From an uncultured Bacteroidota bacterium (GTDB lineage Bacteria > Bacteroidota > Bacteroidia > Flavobacteriales > Flavobacteriaceae): DNA of 10,744 nt. Shown in pieces: positions 1-7,655 of the stretch. Every line of letters starts with the position of its first letter. Position 1 is the stretch's first letter. The stretch lies in NCBI GenBank assembly GCA_902610105.1, contig CACLUN010000028.1, forward strand, positions 1-10,744. Direction: 5' to 3'. The position numbers and the translations under genes were made by a program. The notes under the pieces were generated by a model, which made no database searches, was not told where the DNA came from, and saw only the letters and a list, made by a program, of their open reading frames with translations.

Positions 1-2
1 CT

Positions 3-362
3 CTTGGTGAATCTTTCTTGGATGTTTTAGGAAAGAAAATAGGTATAGAAAGATATGCTTTTAATTTACCTATGGACGATTGTTTAGCTCAAGTTGCTAT
101 AGATTTTGGAGGGAGAAGTTGGTTAGTTTGGGATGCAGAGTTTAACAGAGAGAAAATAGGAGATGTGCCAACTGAAATGTTTTACCATTTTTTTAAATCA
201 TTTTGTGATGGTGCCAAGTTAAACGCCAATATAAAAGTAGAGGGAGCAAACGAACATCATAAAATTGAATCTATTTTTAAAGCTTTTGCCAGGTGTATAA
301 AAACAGCAGTTTCAAAAAATAAAGATAAACTAATACTGCCCTCAACAAAGGGGGTTTTGTAA
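3..362 (+). CDS. hisB: Imidazoleglycerol-phosphate dehydratase, C-terminal part (gene cut by left edge)
   Basis: This is the 3' end of hisB; the frame is open back to the window edge, so the true start lies outside. IGPD dehydrates imidazole glycerol phosphate to imidazole acetol phosphate in the cytoplasm, a late step of histidine synthesis. The visible 119 residues match the second half of the IGPD fold. They include [17 protein letters not shown], the [11 protein letters not shown] segment, the manganese-binding HHxxE motif (HHKIE, encoded at 255-269) and the family's C-terminal signature LPSTKGVL. The stop TAA overlaps the hisH ATG by one base (TAATG), which suggests coupled translation. 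Many Bacteroidota and enterobacteria have a bifunctional HisB with an N-terminal histidinol-phosphatase domain; whether this one does cannot be seen here. A TTG at 18 is simply an internal leucine codon. Confidence 0.95.
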   Translation, partial: LGESFLDVLGKKIGIERYAFNLPMDDCLAQVAIDFGGRSWLVWDAEFNREKIGDVPTEMFYHFFKSFCDGAKLNANIKVEGANEHHKIESIFKAFARCIKTAVSKNKDKLILPSTKGVL

Positions 363-943
363 TGAGAATAGCAATAATAGATTATGGTTCTGGAAACACT
401 CAAAGTGTTAAGTATGCTTTGAAAAGACTTGGTTGTGAAAGTGTGTTGACCTCAGACAAAGAAGTTATATCAAGTTCTGATAAAGTTATATTTCCTGGTG
501 TAGGGCAGGCGAGTAACGCAATGAGTAAGCTTAAGTTCAAAGGCTTAGATGTGCTTATACCTAATCTTAAACAACCAGTATTAGGAATATGTTTAGGAAT
601 GCAGTTAATGTGCGATTTTTCAGAGGAAGGTAATACAGATTGTTTAAAAATATTTGATTCAAATGTAAAAAGATTTAAGAGCACACTTAAAGTTCCACAA
701 ATAGGGTGGAACACTATTTTTGGTTTAAAAACTAGTCTATTTGAATCAATCAACGAAAATGAATATATGTATTTAGTTCACAGTTATTATGTGCCGCTTT
801 TAGCAACTACCGTAGCAACATCAAATTACGGAATCAATTATAGTTCTGCTATTAAAAAAAATAATTTCATAGGAGTTCAGTTTCACCCTGAAAAAAGTGG
901 AAGTCAAGGTGAAGTTGTCCTTAAAAATTTTATAAATAATTAG
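362..943 (+). CDS. hisH: Imidazole glycerol phosphate synthase, glutaminase subunit HisH
   Basis: HisH hydrolyses glutamine and channels ammonia to HisF, the cyclase subunit encoded two genes downstream. The 193-residue protein is a class I glutamine amidotransferase of normal family length. It opens with [10 protein letters not shown] and carries the PGVG oxyanion strand near residues 45-48. The nucleophile elbow GICLGMQ contains Cys77, and the QFHPEKS segment supplies His175 and Glu177, completing the Cys-His-Glu triad. HisH-specific segments VPQIGWN (111-117) and YLVHSYY (137-143) separate it from other amidotransferases. The ATG shares its first base with the last base of the hisB stop, and hisA starts 2 nt after the hisH stop. 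All catalytic residues are present, so the protein should be active. Confidence 0.97.
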   Translation: MRIAIIDYGSGNTQSVKYALKRLGCESVLTSDKEVISSSDKVIFPGVGQASNAMSKLKFKGLDVLIPNLKQPVLGICLGMQLMCDFSEEGNTDCLKIFDSNVKRFKSTLKVPQIGWNTIFGLKTSLFESINENEYMYLVHSYYVPLLATTVATSNYGINYSSAIKKNNFIGVQFHPEKSGSQGEVVLKNFINN

Positions 944-945
944 TA

Positions 946-1668
946 ATGAGAATTATTCCAGCTATTGATATTATTGAAGGAAAATGCGTAAGGTTATCAC
1001 AAGGTGATTACAATAAAAAAACTATTTACAGCTCTAATCCATTTGAGATAGCTCAGCGATTCGAAGATCATGGTATAGGTTTTCTTCATTTGGTTGATTT
1101 AGACGGAGCTAGGTCTAGTAAGATTATAAACCATAAAATTTTAGAGCAAATTGCCTTAAAAACAGCTTTAAAAGTAGATTTTGGAGGTGGTTTAAAATCA
1201 ATTGAAGATGTTAAAGTAGCATTTGAGTCAGGTGCATCTCAAGTAACACTAGCGAGTATTGCTGTTTCAAATCCTGAAACCTTTAATAATCTGTTTGAAA
1301 AATATGGAAGTGATAAAATAATTTTGGGAGCTGATTTTTTAGATAACAAGATTAAAACTAATGGATGGCTTAATGATTCAGGAAATGATCTTATGGATTT
1401 TTTAGAATATCATATTTCAAGAGGAATAAAATATGTAATCCCAACCGATATATCCAAAGACGGAATGTTAAAAGGACCGTCTACAGAGATATATAAAGAT
1501 ATTTTGAATTCATTTACAGATATTTTTTTGATTGCATCAGGTGGAATTTCAAATATTAAAGACTTAAATGATCTGAAAGAAGCAGGTTGTGAGGGTGCAA
1601 TTCTTGGAAAAGCTATTTATGAAAAAAAGATAGAATTGAAAAGTTTATTAAATTTTATAGAAAGATAA
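946..1668 (+). CDS. hisA: ProFAR isomerase HisA (phosphoribosylformimino-AICAR-P isomerase)
   Basis: HisA catalyses the Amadori rearrangement of ProFAR to PRFAR, the substrate of HisHF. The 240-residue product is a (beta/alpha)8 barrel of typical length. It shows the two half-barrel catalytic aspartates: Asp8 in [14 protein letters not shown] and Asp130 in ILGADF. Phosphate-binding loops are visible as DFGGGLKS (78-85) and ASGGISN (197-203). The segment [13 protein letters not shown] (167-179) is the HisA form of the motif, unlike the [10 protein letters not shown] form in the neighbouring HisF. It starts 2 nt after hisH, and its TAA overlaps the hisF ATG by one base. The order hisH-hisA-hisF is the common bacterial arrangement. 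Confidence 0.97.
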   Translation: MRIIPAIDIIEGKCVRLSQGDYNKKTIYSSNPFEIAQRFEDHGIGFLHLVDLDGARSSKIINHKILEQIALKTALKVDFGGGLKSIEDVKVAFESGASQVTLASIAVSNPETFNNLFEKYGSDKIILGADFLDNKIKTNGWLNDSGNDLMDFLEYHISRGIKYVIPTDISKDGMLKGPSTEIYKDILNSFTDIFLIASGGISNIKDLNDLKEAGCEGAILGKAIYEKKIELKSLLNFIER

Positions 1669-2423
1669 TGCTAGCCAAAAGAATAATACCGTGTCTTGAC
1701 ATTATGGACTCAAGAACCGTAAAGGGAGTTAATTTTGTAGATCTTGTAGATGCAGGAGATCCAGTGGAGCTTGCTAAATATTACTCTAAAAATGGAGCAG
1801 ATGAACTTGTTTTCTTAGATATAACTGCTACAAAAGAAGATAGAAAAACATTTGCTAAACTTGCTGATGAGATTTCAGAGAACATTAATATTCCATTCAC
1901 TGTTGGTGGAGGAATCAAGTCTGTTGAAGATGTAGATGTTCTTCTTAAAAGTGGAGCGGATAAGGTTTCAATAAATAGTTATGCTGTAAAAAACCCTGAT
2001 TTTATTAATCAGTTAGCAACAATTTTTGGGACACAGTGCGTTGTAGTTGCTATTGATGCTAAGTATGTTGATAATGATTGGTTTGTTTATTTAGTTGGAG
2101 GAAGAGTTAAAACAGATGTTAGGTTATTTGACTGGGCTAAAGAAGTAGAGGATAGGGGTGCTGGAGAAATTCTTTTTACTTCGATGGATCATGATGGAAC
2201 TAAAAATGGATTTGCTTGTCAGGCACTTGAAAATTTATCACAAATAGTTAATATTCCAATTATTGCATCAGGGGGAGCGGGAAAAATTGAACATTTTAAT
2301 GAAGTCTTTAAATCTGGTAATATTGATGCTGCACTTGCTGCTAGTGTATTTCATTTCAATGAAATTGGAATAAAAGATCTTAAAGTAGAATTAAAAAATA
2401 ATAATATACCAATACGATTATGA
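1668..2423 (+). CDS. hisF: Imidazole glycerol phosphate synthase, cyclase subunit HisF
   Basis: HisF uses ammonia delivered by HisH to convert PRFAR into imidazole glycerol phosphate and AICAR; the latter feeds purine synthesis. The 251-residue product is a (beta/alpha)8 barrel of normal length. The start [12 protein letters not shown] carries catalytic Asp11, and VVVAID carries Asp130. Phosphate-binding loops TVGGGIKS (78-85) and ASGGAG are present, and [12 protein letters not shown] (171-182) is the HisF signature. HisF is a paralogue of the adjacent HisA, and the two are clearly distinguishable by these motifs. The gene overlaps hisA by one base, and its TGA overlaps the ATG of hisIE in an ATGA arrangement, so translation of the distal operon is probably coupled. 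Confidence 0.97.
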   Translation: MLAKRIIPCLDIMDSRTVKGVNFVDLVDAGDPVELAKYYSKNGADELVFLDITATKEDRKTFAKLADEISENINIPFTVGGGIKSVEDVDVLLKSGADKVSINSYAVKNPDFINQLATIFGTQCVVVAIDAKYVDNDWFVYLVGGRVKTDVRLFDWAKEVEDRGAGEILFTSMDHDGTKNGFACQALENLSQIVNIPIIASGGAGKIEHFNEVFKSGNIDAALAASVFHFNEIGIKDLKVELKNNNIPIRL

Positions 2424-3013
2424 ATTTAGATTTTAGCAAAAATAAAGATGGCTTAGTTCCTGCGGTTATACAGGACAACAATACAAATAAGGTATTGATG
2501 TTAGGTTATCTAAATAACGAATCATTAAGATTAACTTTAAGAACCAATGTTGTTCATTTTTACAGTAGGACTAAGCAAAGAATTTGGAAAAAAGGTGAGG
2601 AAAGCGGAAATGAATTAAATGTTGTTTCATTAAAAGAAGATTGTGATCTTGACACTTTACTTATTAAGGTAAACCCAGTTGGTCCAGTTTGTCACAAAGG
2701 TGATGATACTTGTTTTAAAGAAATAAACATGTCGAATAATTTTATTGATATATTAGAAAATATTATTGAGGACAGAAAAAACAACTTAGATAAATCAAGT
2801 TATATTTCTAATCTTTTCAACATGGGCACGAACAAAATTGCCCAAAAACTGGGAGAAGAAGCTGTCGAAATGGTGATAGAATCTAAGGATAGTAATCCTA
2901 AATTATTTTTAGAAGAATCTGCAGATTTATTATTTCACTATTTAATACTATTGCAAAACAAGGGATTTAAGATAGAAGATGTCGTAAATGTTTTGAAAAA
3001 AAGACATAAATAA
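2420..3013 (+). CDS. hisIE: Bifunctional phosphoribosyl-AMP cyclohydrolase / phosphoribosyl-ATP pyrophosphatase
   Basis: This fused enzyme carries out steps two and three of histidine synthesis: hydrolysis of phosphoribosyl-ATP to phosphoribosyl-AMP (HisE), then ring opening (HisI). The 197-residue protein has HisI at about residues 1-105 and HisE at about 106-197. HisI shows [30 protein letters not shown], the metal-binding DCDLDTLL (74-81), and the zinc cysteines Cys75, Cys91 and Cys98 in DCD and [12 protein letters not shown]. HisE is an alpha-helical MazG-like fold with LGEEAVE (144-150) and [14 protein letters not shown] (165-178), the acidic magnesium-binding clusters. It overlaps hisF by 4 nt and is the last gene of the operon; the next gene starts 57 nt downstream behind its own candidate promoter. 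Confidence 0.97.
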   Translation: MNLDFSKNKDGLVPAVIQDNNTNKVLMLGYLNNESLRLTLRTNVVHFYSRTKQRIWKKGEESGNELNVVSLKEDCDLDTLLIKVNPVGPVCHKGDDTCFKEINMSNNFIDILENIIEDRKNNLDKSSYISNLFNMGTNKIAQKLGEEAVEMVIESKDSNPKLFLEESADLLFHYLILLQNKGFKIEDVVNVLKKRHK

Positions 3014-3043
3014 TTAACATTTTATTTTAACATATAAAATCTT

Positions 3044-3051
3044 TATTTTTG
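3044..3051 (+). promoter_or_regulatory. Candidate Bacteroidota -7 box for the cold-shock gene
   Basis: TATTTTTG matches the TAnnTTTG -7 consensus used by the primary sigma factor of Bacteroidota. It lies in the only gap over 50 nt in this half of the window, 20 nt before the cold-shock ATG, which would give a leader of about 12-15 nt. No clear TTTG-type -33 element is seen at the right distance upstream. In such AT-rich DNA a chance match is quite possible. Confidence 0.4.
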
Positions 3052-3067
3052 TTAAACATTATTTAAC
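3051..3067. repeat. Perfect inverted repeat just upstream of the cold-shock start codon
   Basis: GTTAAA-CATTA-TTTAAC forms two perfect 6-nt arms around a 5-nt spacer. It begins at the last base of the candidate -7 box and ends 3 nt before the ATG at 3071. It could be an operator or a small RNA hairpin near the transcript's 5' end, but with only one G-C pair per arm the hairpin would be weak, and chance is plausible. Confidence 0.4.
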
Positions 3068-3070
3068 TGT

Positions 3071-3514
3071 ATGGCTAAATCTCAACAAACATTCAATAAA
3101 TTAGAAAGAGAAAAAAATAAAGCAAAAAAAAGAGAAGCAAAAAGAAAGAAAATGGCTGCTCGTAAAGAAGCCAGAGCTCGTGGAGAGATTAAACAGGATG
3201 AATTTGTATATGTAGATTTCAATGGCAATTTTACTGACACACCACCGGATCCAGCAGAAAAAGAACAAATCAGTTTAGATTCAATAATTATTAGTCCAAC
3301 AAAAAAAGATGAAGTTGATGATCGCATTAATGGAAAAGTAACTTTTTATGACGATGAAAAAGGTTTCGGTTTTATTAAAAATCCTTTAAATCAAGATTCA
3401 TATTTTTTTCATTTTAGTGAATGCCCTGATCAATTAAAAATTGGCGACAAAGTAGAGTTTGAATTAATTAAAGGAGAAAAGGGTATGAATGCCGTGAAAA
3501 TAATAAAGCAGTAA
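3071..3514 (+). CDS. Cold-shock-domain protein with long basic N-terminal extension
   Basis: The 147-residue protein has a C-terminal cold-shock domain at about 87-147, an OB-fold that binds single-stranded RNA or DNA. RNP1 is visible as KGFGFI (97-102) and RNP2 as YFFHFSE (111-117). It is preceded by GKVTFYDDE and followed by a typical IGDKVEFELIKGEKG strand. Residues 1-40 are a strongly basic, probably helical stretch rich in Lys and Arg, starting MAKSQQTFNKLEREK. This extension is a form I associate with Bacteroidota; stand-alone CspA-type proteins are about 70 residues. Residues 41-85 look like a flexible, acidic linker. The likely role is RNA chaperoning or translation control, with the tail adding nucleic-acid affinity; that role is inference. 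It is not part of the his operon, given the 57-nt gap and candidate promoter. Confidence 0.9.
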   Translation: MAKSQQTFNKLEREKNKAKKREAKRKKMAARKEARARGEIKQDEFVYVDFNGNFTDTPPDPAEKEQISLDSIIISPTKKDEVDDRINGKVTFYDDEKGFGFIKNPLNQDSYFFHFSECPDQLKIGDKVEFELIKGEKGMNAVKIIKQ

Positions 3515-3520
3515 ATGAAT

Positions 3521-3536
3521 CATAATATATATTATG
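3521..3536. repeat. Perfect 16-bp AT palindrome between two genes
   Basis: CATAATATATATTATG is identical to its own reverse complement. It sits in the 33-nt gap between the cold-shock gene and the DUF2911 gene, 11 nt before the latter's ATG. It could be a regulator binding site, or part of a terminator for the upstream gene, though there is no G-C core or T tract. The palindrome is a direct observation; any function is unproven. Confidence 0.5.
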
Positions 3537-3547
3537 TTAAATTATAG

Positions 3548-4078
3548 ATGAAAAAAAAGATCTTATACACCCTACTAACAATTCTAGCTATATTTATAAC
3601 ATATGCAGCATATGTGATTAATAACCCTGTCAGTCCATTAGAAACTGTTAGTTCAGATGATTCTGATGTCTCTATTACATATAGTCGTCCTTTTAAAAAT
3701 GATAGATTAATCTTTGGAAATGAATCCGATGAAGCTTTAGTTCCATATGATAATTATTGGAGAACCGGAGCAAACAGACATACATACATAGAAAATAATA
3801 GAGATTTATCAATTGATGGGAACACATTATTCCCTGGAAAATATTCAATCTATACAATTCCTGGTGAAAATGAATGGGAAGTCTTTTTTAATAGTAATGT
3901 TAATTATTTCGGAGTTTCAAGACCAAATGAATCTGATGATATCCTAGCTGTTAAAGTTCCTGTTGTTAAACTTTTGAATGAGATTGAGCAATTTACAATT
4001 GAATTTGAAAATGATTCAATTTTTAACTACATATCATTAAAATGGGATTTAACTAAGGTTGTGATTCCTTTCAAATAA
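3548..4078 (+). CDS. DUF2911 family protein, membrane-anchored
   Basis: The 176-residue protein begins with MKKK and a hydrophobic helix at about residues 5-24. This is an uncleaved signal anchor or signal peptide, so the rest should lie in the periplasm. The body carries the hallmarks of DUF2911: ITYSRPFKNDRLIFG (43-57), LVPYDNYWRTGAN (64-76) and PGKYSIYTIPGENEW (96-110), a beta-rich domain widespread in Bacteroidota and of unknown function. The copy looks complete. Its stop is one base before the ATG of the amidohydrolase, so the two are almost certainly co-transcribed and probably coupled. I see no catalytic motif, and no function can be assigned beyond family membership. Confidence 0.88.
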   Translation: MKKKILYTLLTILAIFITYAAYVINNPVSPLETVSSDDSDVSITYSRPFKNDRLIFGNESDEALVPYDNYWRTGANRHTYIENNRDLSIDGNTLFPGKYSIYTIPGENEWEVFFNSNVNYFGVSRPNESDDILAVKVPVVKLLNEIEQFTIEFENDSIFNYISLKWDLTKVVIPFK

Positions 4079-4079
4079 A

Positions 4080-5249
4080 ATGACTTTGAAAGCCTTTTTA
4101 AAGACTCTTTCCTACATTTTAGGCATATTTATTACTGTTTTAATTTTATCTGCGATTTCTTACCTAATTATCGATGGTATAAATAAGAAAAGTAATGTCA
4201 TGGATATTGGAGAGTACTCCCCTGTTTCCACTTTAGTAGTTCCTGAGAATCCTAGATATAAATCAAAATTTCCTTTTGTCGATGTACATAGTCACCACTG
4301 GGATATGCCAGTAAAAGATCTTTCAAAACTTGTAACCGAAATGGATAGTTTGAATATGGCTTATTTAATTAATTTGAGTGGTTCTGGATTTGGAGCTTTC
4401 TCTGGAAAGCAGGAATTGATGGATTTAAATTTAACTAAGTCATTAGAGAATGTAAATCAAAATTATCCTGATCGTTTTGGAGTTTTTCTAAACTTAGATC
4501 TGGCAAAAATTGATAAACCTGATTTTGAAAAAAACAATATAATTCAGATAGAAAATGCTGTAAATCAAGGAGTTATTGGACTAAAAATTTACAAAAATCT
4601 TGGATTGACCTTAAGAGATTCTAGAAATATTCGTGTTCCTGTAGATGATGATAGATTATCTCACATATGGGAAACTTGTGCGAAATTTAATATCCCTGTA
4701 TTGATTCATTCAGGTGAACCAAAAGCTTTTTTTGATCCAATTGATAAATTCAATGAAAGGTGGTTACATGCAAGAGAAAAGCCTAGAAGTTTTAGACCTA
4801 GTGATAAATACCCCACTTTTGACCAAGTCATGTATGAGCAGGAGCATTTATTTAAAAAACATCCAAAAACAACATTTATAAATGCTCATTTTGGTTGGTA
4901 TGGAAATGATTTAGGAAGACTATCCAAACAACTTTCTGAATATACTAATGTGTATGTAGAATTTGGAGCTGTAATTAATGAGCTCGGTAGACAACCAAGT
5001 ACTGCAAGAAGATTTTTTGACGATTATCAGGATAGAATTCTTTTTGGAAAGGATATATATAAAATGGATGAATATTATATCTATTTTCAAGTTCTAGAAA
5101 CAGATGATGAGTATATTGAATATTATAGAAAAAGACATGGTCTCTGGAGACTATATGGTTTAAATCTTTCTGATGAAATATTAAAAAAAGTTTATTATCA
5201 AAATGCACTTAAAATTTTTCCGAATATTAACCCGAATCTTTTCAAATAA
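4080..5249 (+). CDS. Amidohydrolase-superfamily metal-dependent hydrolase, membrane-anchored
   Basis: The 389-residue protein has an N-terminal transmembrane helix at about 9-31 and then a TIM-barrel of the Amidohydro_2 type, probably facing the periplasm. The full metal-ligand set is visible: HxH at His70/His72 in FVDVHSHHWD, the GLKIYK strand with Lys169, His210 in VLIHSGEP, His270 in INAHFGW, and the terminal aspartate Asp325 in LFGKD (more often FGTD or FGSD). Family members hydrolyse or decarboxylate varied small substrates; the substrate here cannot be read from sequence. It starts one base after the DUF2911 stop. Export of an Amidohydro_2 enzyme by a signal anchor is less common than the cytoplasmic form. 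It is separated from alanine dehydrogenase by 16 nt. Confidence 0.87.
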   Translation: MTLKAFLKTLSYILGIFITVLILSAISYLIIDGINKKSNVMDIGEYSPVSTLVVPENPRYKSKFPFVDVHSHHWDMPVKDLSKLVTEMDSLNMAYLINLSGSGFGAFSGKQELMDLNLTKSLENVNQNYPDRFGVFLNLDLAKIDKPDFEKNNIIQIENAVNQGVIGLKIYKNLGLTLRDSRNIRVPVDDDRLSHIWETCAKFNIPVLIHSGEPKAFFDPIDKFNERWLHAREKPRSFRPSDKYPTFDQVMYEQEHLFKKHPKTTFINAHFGWYGNDLGRLSKQLSEYTNVYVEFGAVINELGRQPSTARRFFDDYQDRILFGKDIYKMDEYYIYFQVLETDDEYIEYYRKRHGLWRLYGLNLSDEILKKVYYQNALKIFPNINPNLFK

Positions 5250-5265
5250 GTTTTATTTTTAGCCA

Positions 5266-6372
5266 ATGATTATAGGAGTACCTAAAGAAATTAAAGAGAG
5301 TGAACATAGAGTTGGTATGACTCCTTCAGGTGTTCAAACTTTAATTCAAAACGGCCATGATGTATATGTTCAAAATTCTGCTGGTCAAGGCAGTGGACAC
5401 TCAGATGAAGACTATTCAAATGTAGGCGCAAAACTTCTTGAAACTATTGAAGATGTATATGAAACAGCTGAGATGATTATTAAGGTTAAAGAGCCTTTAA
5501 AGAAAGAATATTCCCTAATTAAAGAAGGTCAAATCATATATACATATTTTCATTTTGCTTCATCATTGGAGCTTACAAAAGCAATGATTGATAGCAAATC
5601 AGTTTGTATAGCTTACGAAACAGTTGAAAACTCAGACGGATCACTCCCACTCTTAACTCCAATGTCCGAAGTTGCTGGAAGAATGGCAGCTCAACAAGGT
5701 GCTAAATTTCTTGAAAAACATCAAAAAGGCTGTGGAATTTTATTAGGTGGAGTTCCTGGCGTTAGTCCAGCTAAAGCTGTTGTTTTAGGAGGAGGTGTCG
5801 TGGGAACTCAGTCTGCTAAAATGTTAGCCGGTTTGGGTGCTGATGTAACTATTTTAGATATAAATCTTGAAAGACTCAGAGAGCTTGATGATGTAATGCC
5901 TAAAAATGTAAAAACTAAGTTTTCTAACCAGTATAATATTGAAAAGGAAATTCAAAATGCTCATCTTGTTATCGGGGCAGTTCTTATTGCTGGAGCTAAA
6001 GCACCTAGTCTAATCACTAAGTTAATGCTCAAGGATTTGAGAAAAGGCTCTGTTTTAGTTGATGTTGCAGTCGATCAGGGTGGCTGCTTCGAAACTACAA
6101 AACCAACTACTCACAACTCCCCTACCTACATTATTGATGATGTTTTACATTATTCTGTAGCAAACATGCCAGGTGCTGTTCCTATGACTTCGACTGAAGC
6201 TTTGACTAATGCTACTGTTTCTTATGCTATTGAATTAGCTAATAAGGGATGGAAAAAAGCATGTAACGAAAATGAACCATTAAGGAAAGGGCTAAACATA
6301 ATTAATGGTGATATTGTGTACAAGGCTGTTGCAGATGCATTTGATCTTAAATACACTGAACTAAACATATAA
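5266..6372 (+). CDS. ald: Alanine dehydrogenase
   Basis: The enzyme interconverts L-alanine and pyruvate plus ammonium using NAD(H), linking alanine catabolism or nitrogen assimilation to central metabolism. The 368-residue product has family-typical length and the start MIIGVPKEIKESEHRVGMTP. Residues aligning with the well-studied mycobacterial enzyme are present: Arg15 and Lys75 (in VKEPL) for substrate binding, His96 (YFHFA) and Asp270 (VDQGG) for catalysis. The Rossmann motif GGGVVG (175-180) is followed about 20 residues later by Asp198, which would bind the NAD ribose. The late segment VANMPGAVPMTST also fits. It starts 16 nt after the amidohydrolase and ends 2 nt before the oxygenase. 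TATTTTTA just before it is one base off the -7 consensus, so a private promoter is uncertain. Confidence 0.96.
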   Translation: MIIGVPKEIKESEHRVGMTPSGVQTLIQNGHDVYVQNSAGQGSGHSDEDYSNVGAKLLETIEDVYETAEMIIKVKEPLKKEYSLIKEGQIIYTYFHFASSLELTKAMIDSKSVCIAYETVENSDGSLPLLTPMSEVAGRMAAQQGAKFLEKHQKGCGILLGGVPGVSPAKAVVLGGGVVGTQSAKMLAGLGADVTILDINLERLRELDDVMPKNVKTKFSNQYNIEKEIQNAHLVIGAVLIAGAKAPSLITKLMLKDLRKGSVLVDVAVDQGGCFETTKPTTHNSPTYIIDDVLHYSVANMPGAVPMTSTEALTNATVSYAIELANKGWKKACNENEPLRKGLNIINGDIVYKAVADAFDLKYTELNI

Positions 6373-6374
6373 TA

Positions 6375-7319
6375 ATGCCCAATATCCCGTCTGTTGATTT
6401 AAATAATTTTCTTTCAGATGATCAATCGCTTAAGCAGGAATTTGTAAATAAATTAGGTAAAGCTTATCAAGATATCGGATTTGTAGCCTTGAAAGGACAT
6501 TTCTTAAGAGACTCAGATATCAAAAATATATACAAATACATAAAAATTTTTTTTGATTTGCCATATGAAATTAAGCGTAAATATGAGCTTGATGGCTTTG
6601 CTGGTCAGAGAGGATACACCTCATTTGGTAAAGAACATGCAAAAGGAAAGAAACACGCAGATTTAAAAGAATTTTGGCATTTTGGTCAATATCTTGATGA
6701 TTCTGAATATTCTAAGCTTGGATATCCAAAAAACATTATTGTAGATGAAGTTACCGAGTTTAATGAGATTGGTAAAACTGTTTATCAATCATTAGAAAAA
6801 ACAGCTATTTATGTTTTAAGGGCTATTTCTTTGTTTTTAGATCTTGAGGAGAATCATTTTGATAAATTCGTTCAAAAGGGAAATAGTATTTTAAGACCTA
6901 TCCACTACCCTCCTATTGAAACAAAACCACTAGGAGCTGAAAGAGCTGCTGCTCATGGTGATATAAACCTTATTACTCTGTTAATGGGTGCTCATGGACG
7001 CGGATTGCAAGTTTTAACTAATGACGGTGAGTGGATTGACGCAATAGCTGAAAAGGATCAAATTGTTATAAATGTTGGAGATATGCTTTCAAGATATACC
7101 AACAATAAATTAAAATCTACTATTCATAAGGTTATTAATCCACCAAAGGAATTTTGGAAAAAGTCAAGATATTCTATTCCTTTCTTTCTTCATCCAATTG
7201 GAACTATGAAACTAAATGTATTAGATTCTTGTGTTGATGATCAAAATCCAAAAAAGTACGATGATATTACCGCACATGAATTCTTAATTCAAAGACTTAA
7301 AGATATAGGTGTATTGTAA
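6375..7319 (+). CDS. 2-oxoglutarate/Fe(II)-dependent oxygenase, isopenicillin N synthase family
   Basis: The 314-residue protein has the N-terminal DIOX_N-type region at about 4-120 (VDLNNFL, GFVALKGH, FFDLPYEIKRKY, GQRGYTSFGKEHAKG) and a C-terminal double-stranded beta-helix at about 170-275. The iron ligands are visible as His194 and Asp196 in AAAHGDINLITLL and His251 in KSTIHKV. The RxS motif Arg265-Tyr-Ser267 (RYSIPFF) is the usual 2-oxoglutarate binder. The enzyme should be an active oxygenase, but family members range from antibiotic and hormone synthesis to unknown metabolites, so the name 'isopenicillin N synthase' gives only the fold. There is no sign of a beta-lactam cluster nearby. 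It starts 2 nt after ald, and its TAA directly abuts the ATG of the SUI1 gene. Confidence 0.9.
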   Translation: MPNIPSVDLNNFLSDDQSLKQEFVNKLGKAYQDIGFVALKGHFLRDSDIKNIYKYIKIFFDLPYEIKRKYELDGFAGQRGYTSFGKEHAKGKKHADLKEFWHFGQYLDDSEYSKLGYPKNIIVDEVTEFNEIGKTVYQSLEKTAIYVLRAISLFLDLEENHFDKFVQKGNSILRPIHYPPIETKPLGAERAAAHGDINLITLLMGAHGRGLQVLTNDGEWIDAIAEKDQIVINVGDMLSRYTNNKLKSTIHKVINPPKEFWKKSRYSIPFFLHPIGTMKLNVLDSCVDDQNPKKYDDITAHEFLIQRLKDIGVL

Positions 7320-7655
7320 ATGAAGAAATTAACCTCACTAGAGGATTTAAAGTCACTAATGCCAGATGACTACGAATCTCAAAAGATAATTAAACTAAAG
7401 TCTAGTATTAAAAAACAAACCCTGGAAGCACATTACTCAGTTAAAGGCAGAGCAGGTACTCCAGTAATAATTTTAAAAGGCTTTTCAGGTCTAAATAAAG
7501 AAGATTTAAAAAGCCTTGCTAGACCAATAAAAAATAAGCTAGGTATAGGAGGAACTATAAAAAATAAAGAAATATATTTTCAAGGTGATAAGAGAGATAA
7601 AATCATTTCAATACTAGAGTCAGAAGGACATTCAGTAAAAAGAATTGGGGGTTAA
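7320..7655 (+). CDS. SUI1/eIF1-like protein (YciH family)
   Basis: The 111-residue protein is close in length to E. coli YciH (108 residues). The SUI1 domain covers about 38-109: RAGTPVIILKGF, DLKSLARPIKNKLGIGGT (63-79), EIYFQGDKRDKIISILE and the terminal VKRIGG. Eukaryotic eIF1 guards start-codon fidelity on the small ribosomal subunit. Bacterial homologues may bind the 30S subunit similarly, but their role is not well defined. The ATG follows the oxygenase stop with no spacer, indicating coupling. This is the last + strand gene; it converges on the DUF805-like gene with only 11 nt between the two coding regions. Confidence 0.93.
   Translation: MKKLTSLEDLKSLMPDDYESQKIIKLKSSIKKQTLEAHYSVKGRAGTPVIILKGFSGLNKEDLKSLARPIKNKLGIGGTIKNKEIYFQGDKRDKIISILESEGHSVKRIGG

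Noticed and set aside
18..362. TTG at 18 as the start of a short independent gene
   Set aside because: The frame is open upstream to the window edge and LGESFL before it fits the IGPD family, so this is the interior of hisB.
400..753. Antisense open frame across hisH
   Set aside because: It mirrors the strongly conserved hisH coding sequence, has no recognisable motif and no gene-like neighbour spacing.
3082..3327. Antisense open frame across the cold-shock gene
   Set aside because: Its Ser/Phe/Leu-rich product is the complement of the Lys/Arg-rich tail of the sense gene and looks hydrophobic only by composition.
4975..5208. Antisense open frame inside the amidohydrolase
   Set aside because: It lies wholly within the conserved C-terminal part of the amidohydrolase and shows no domain or start-site support.
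5250..5265. TATTTTTA as a promoter for ald
   Set aside because: It lacks the final G of TAnnTTTG, no -33 element is seen, and a 16-nt gap is compatible with read-through from the amidohydrolase.
6375..7319. Beta-lactam biosynthesis gene (true isopenicillin N synthase)
   Set aside because: Only the fold and iron/2OG motifs match; neighbours are alanine dehydrogenase and SUI1, with no peptide synthetase or other antibiotic genes.
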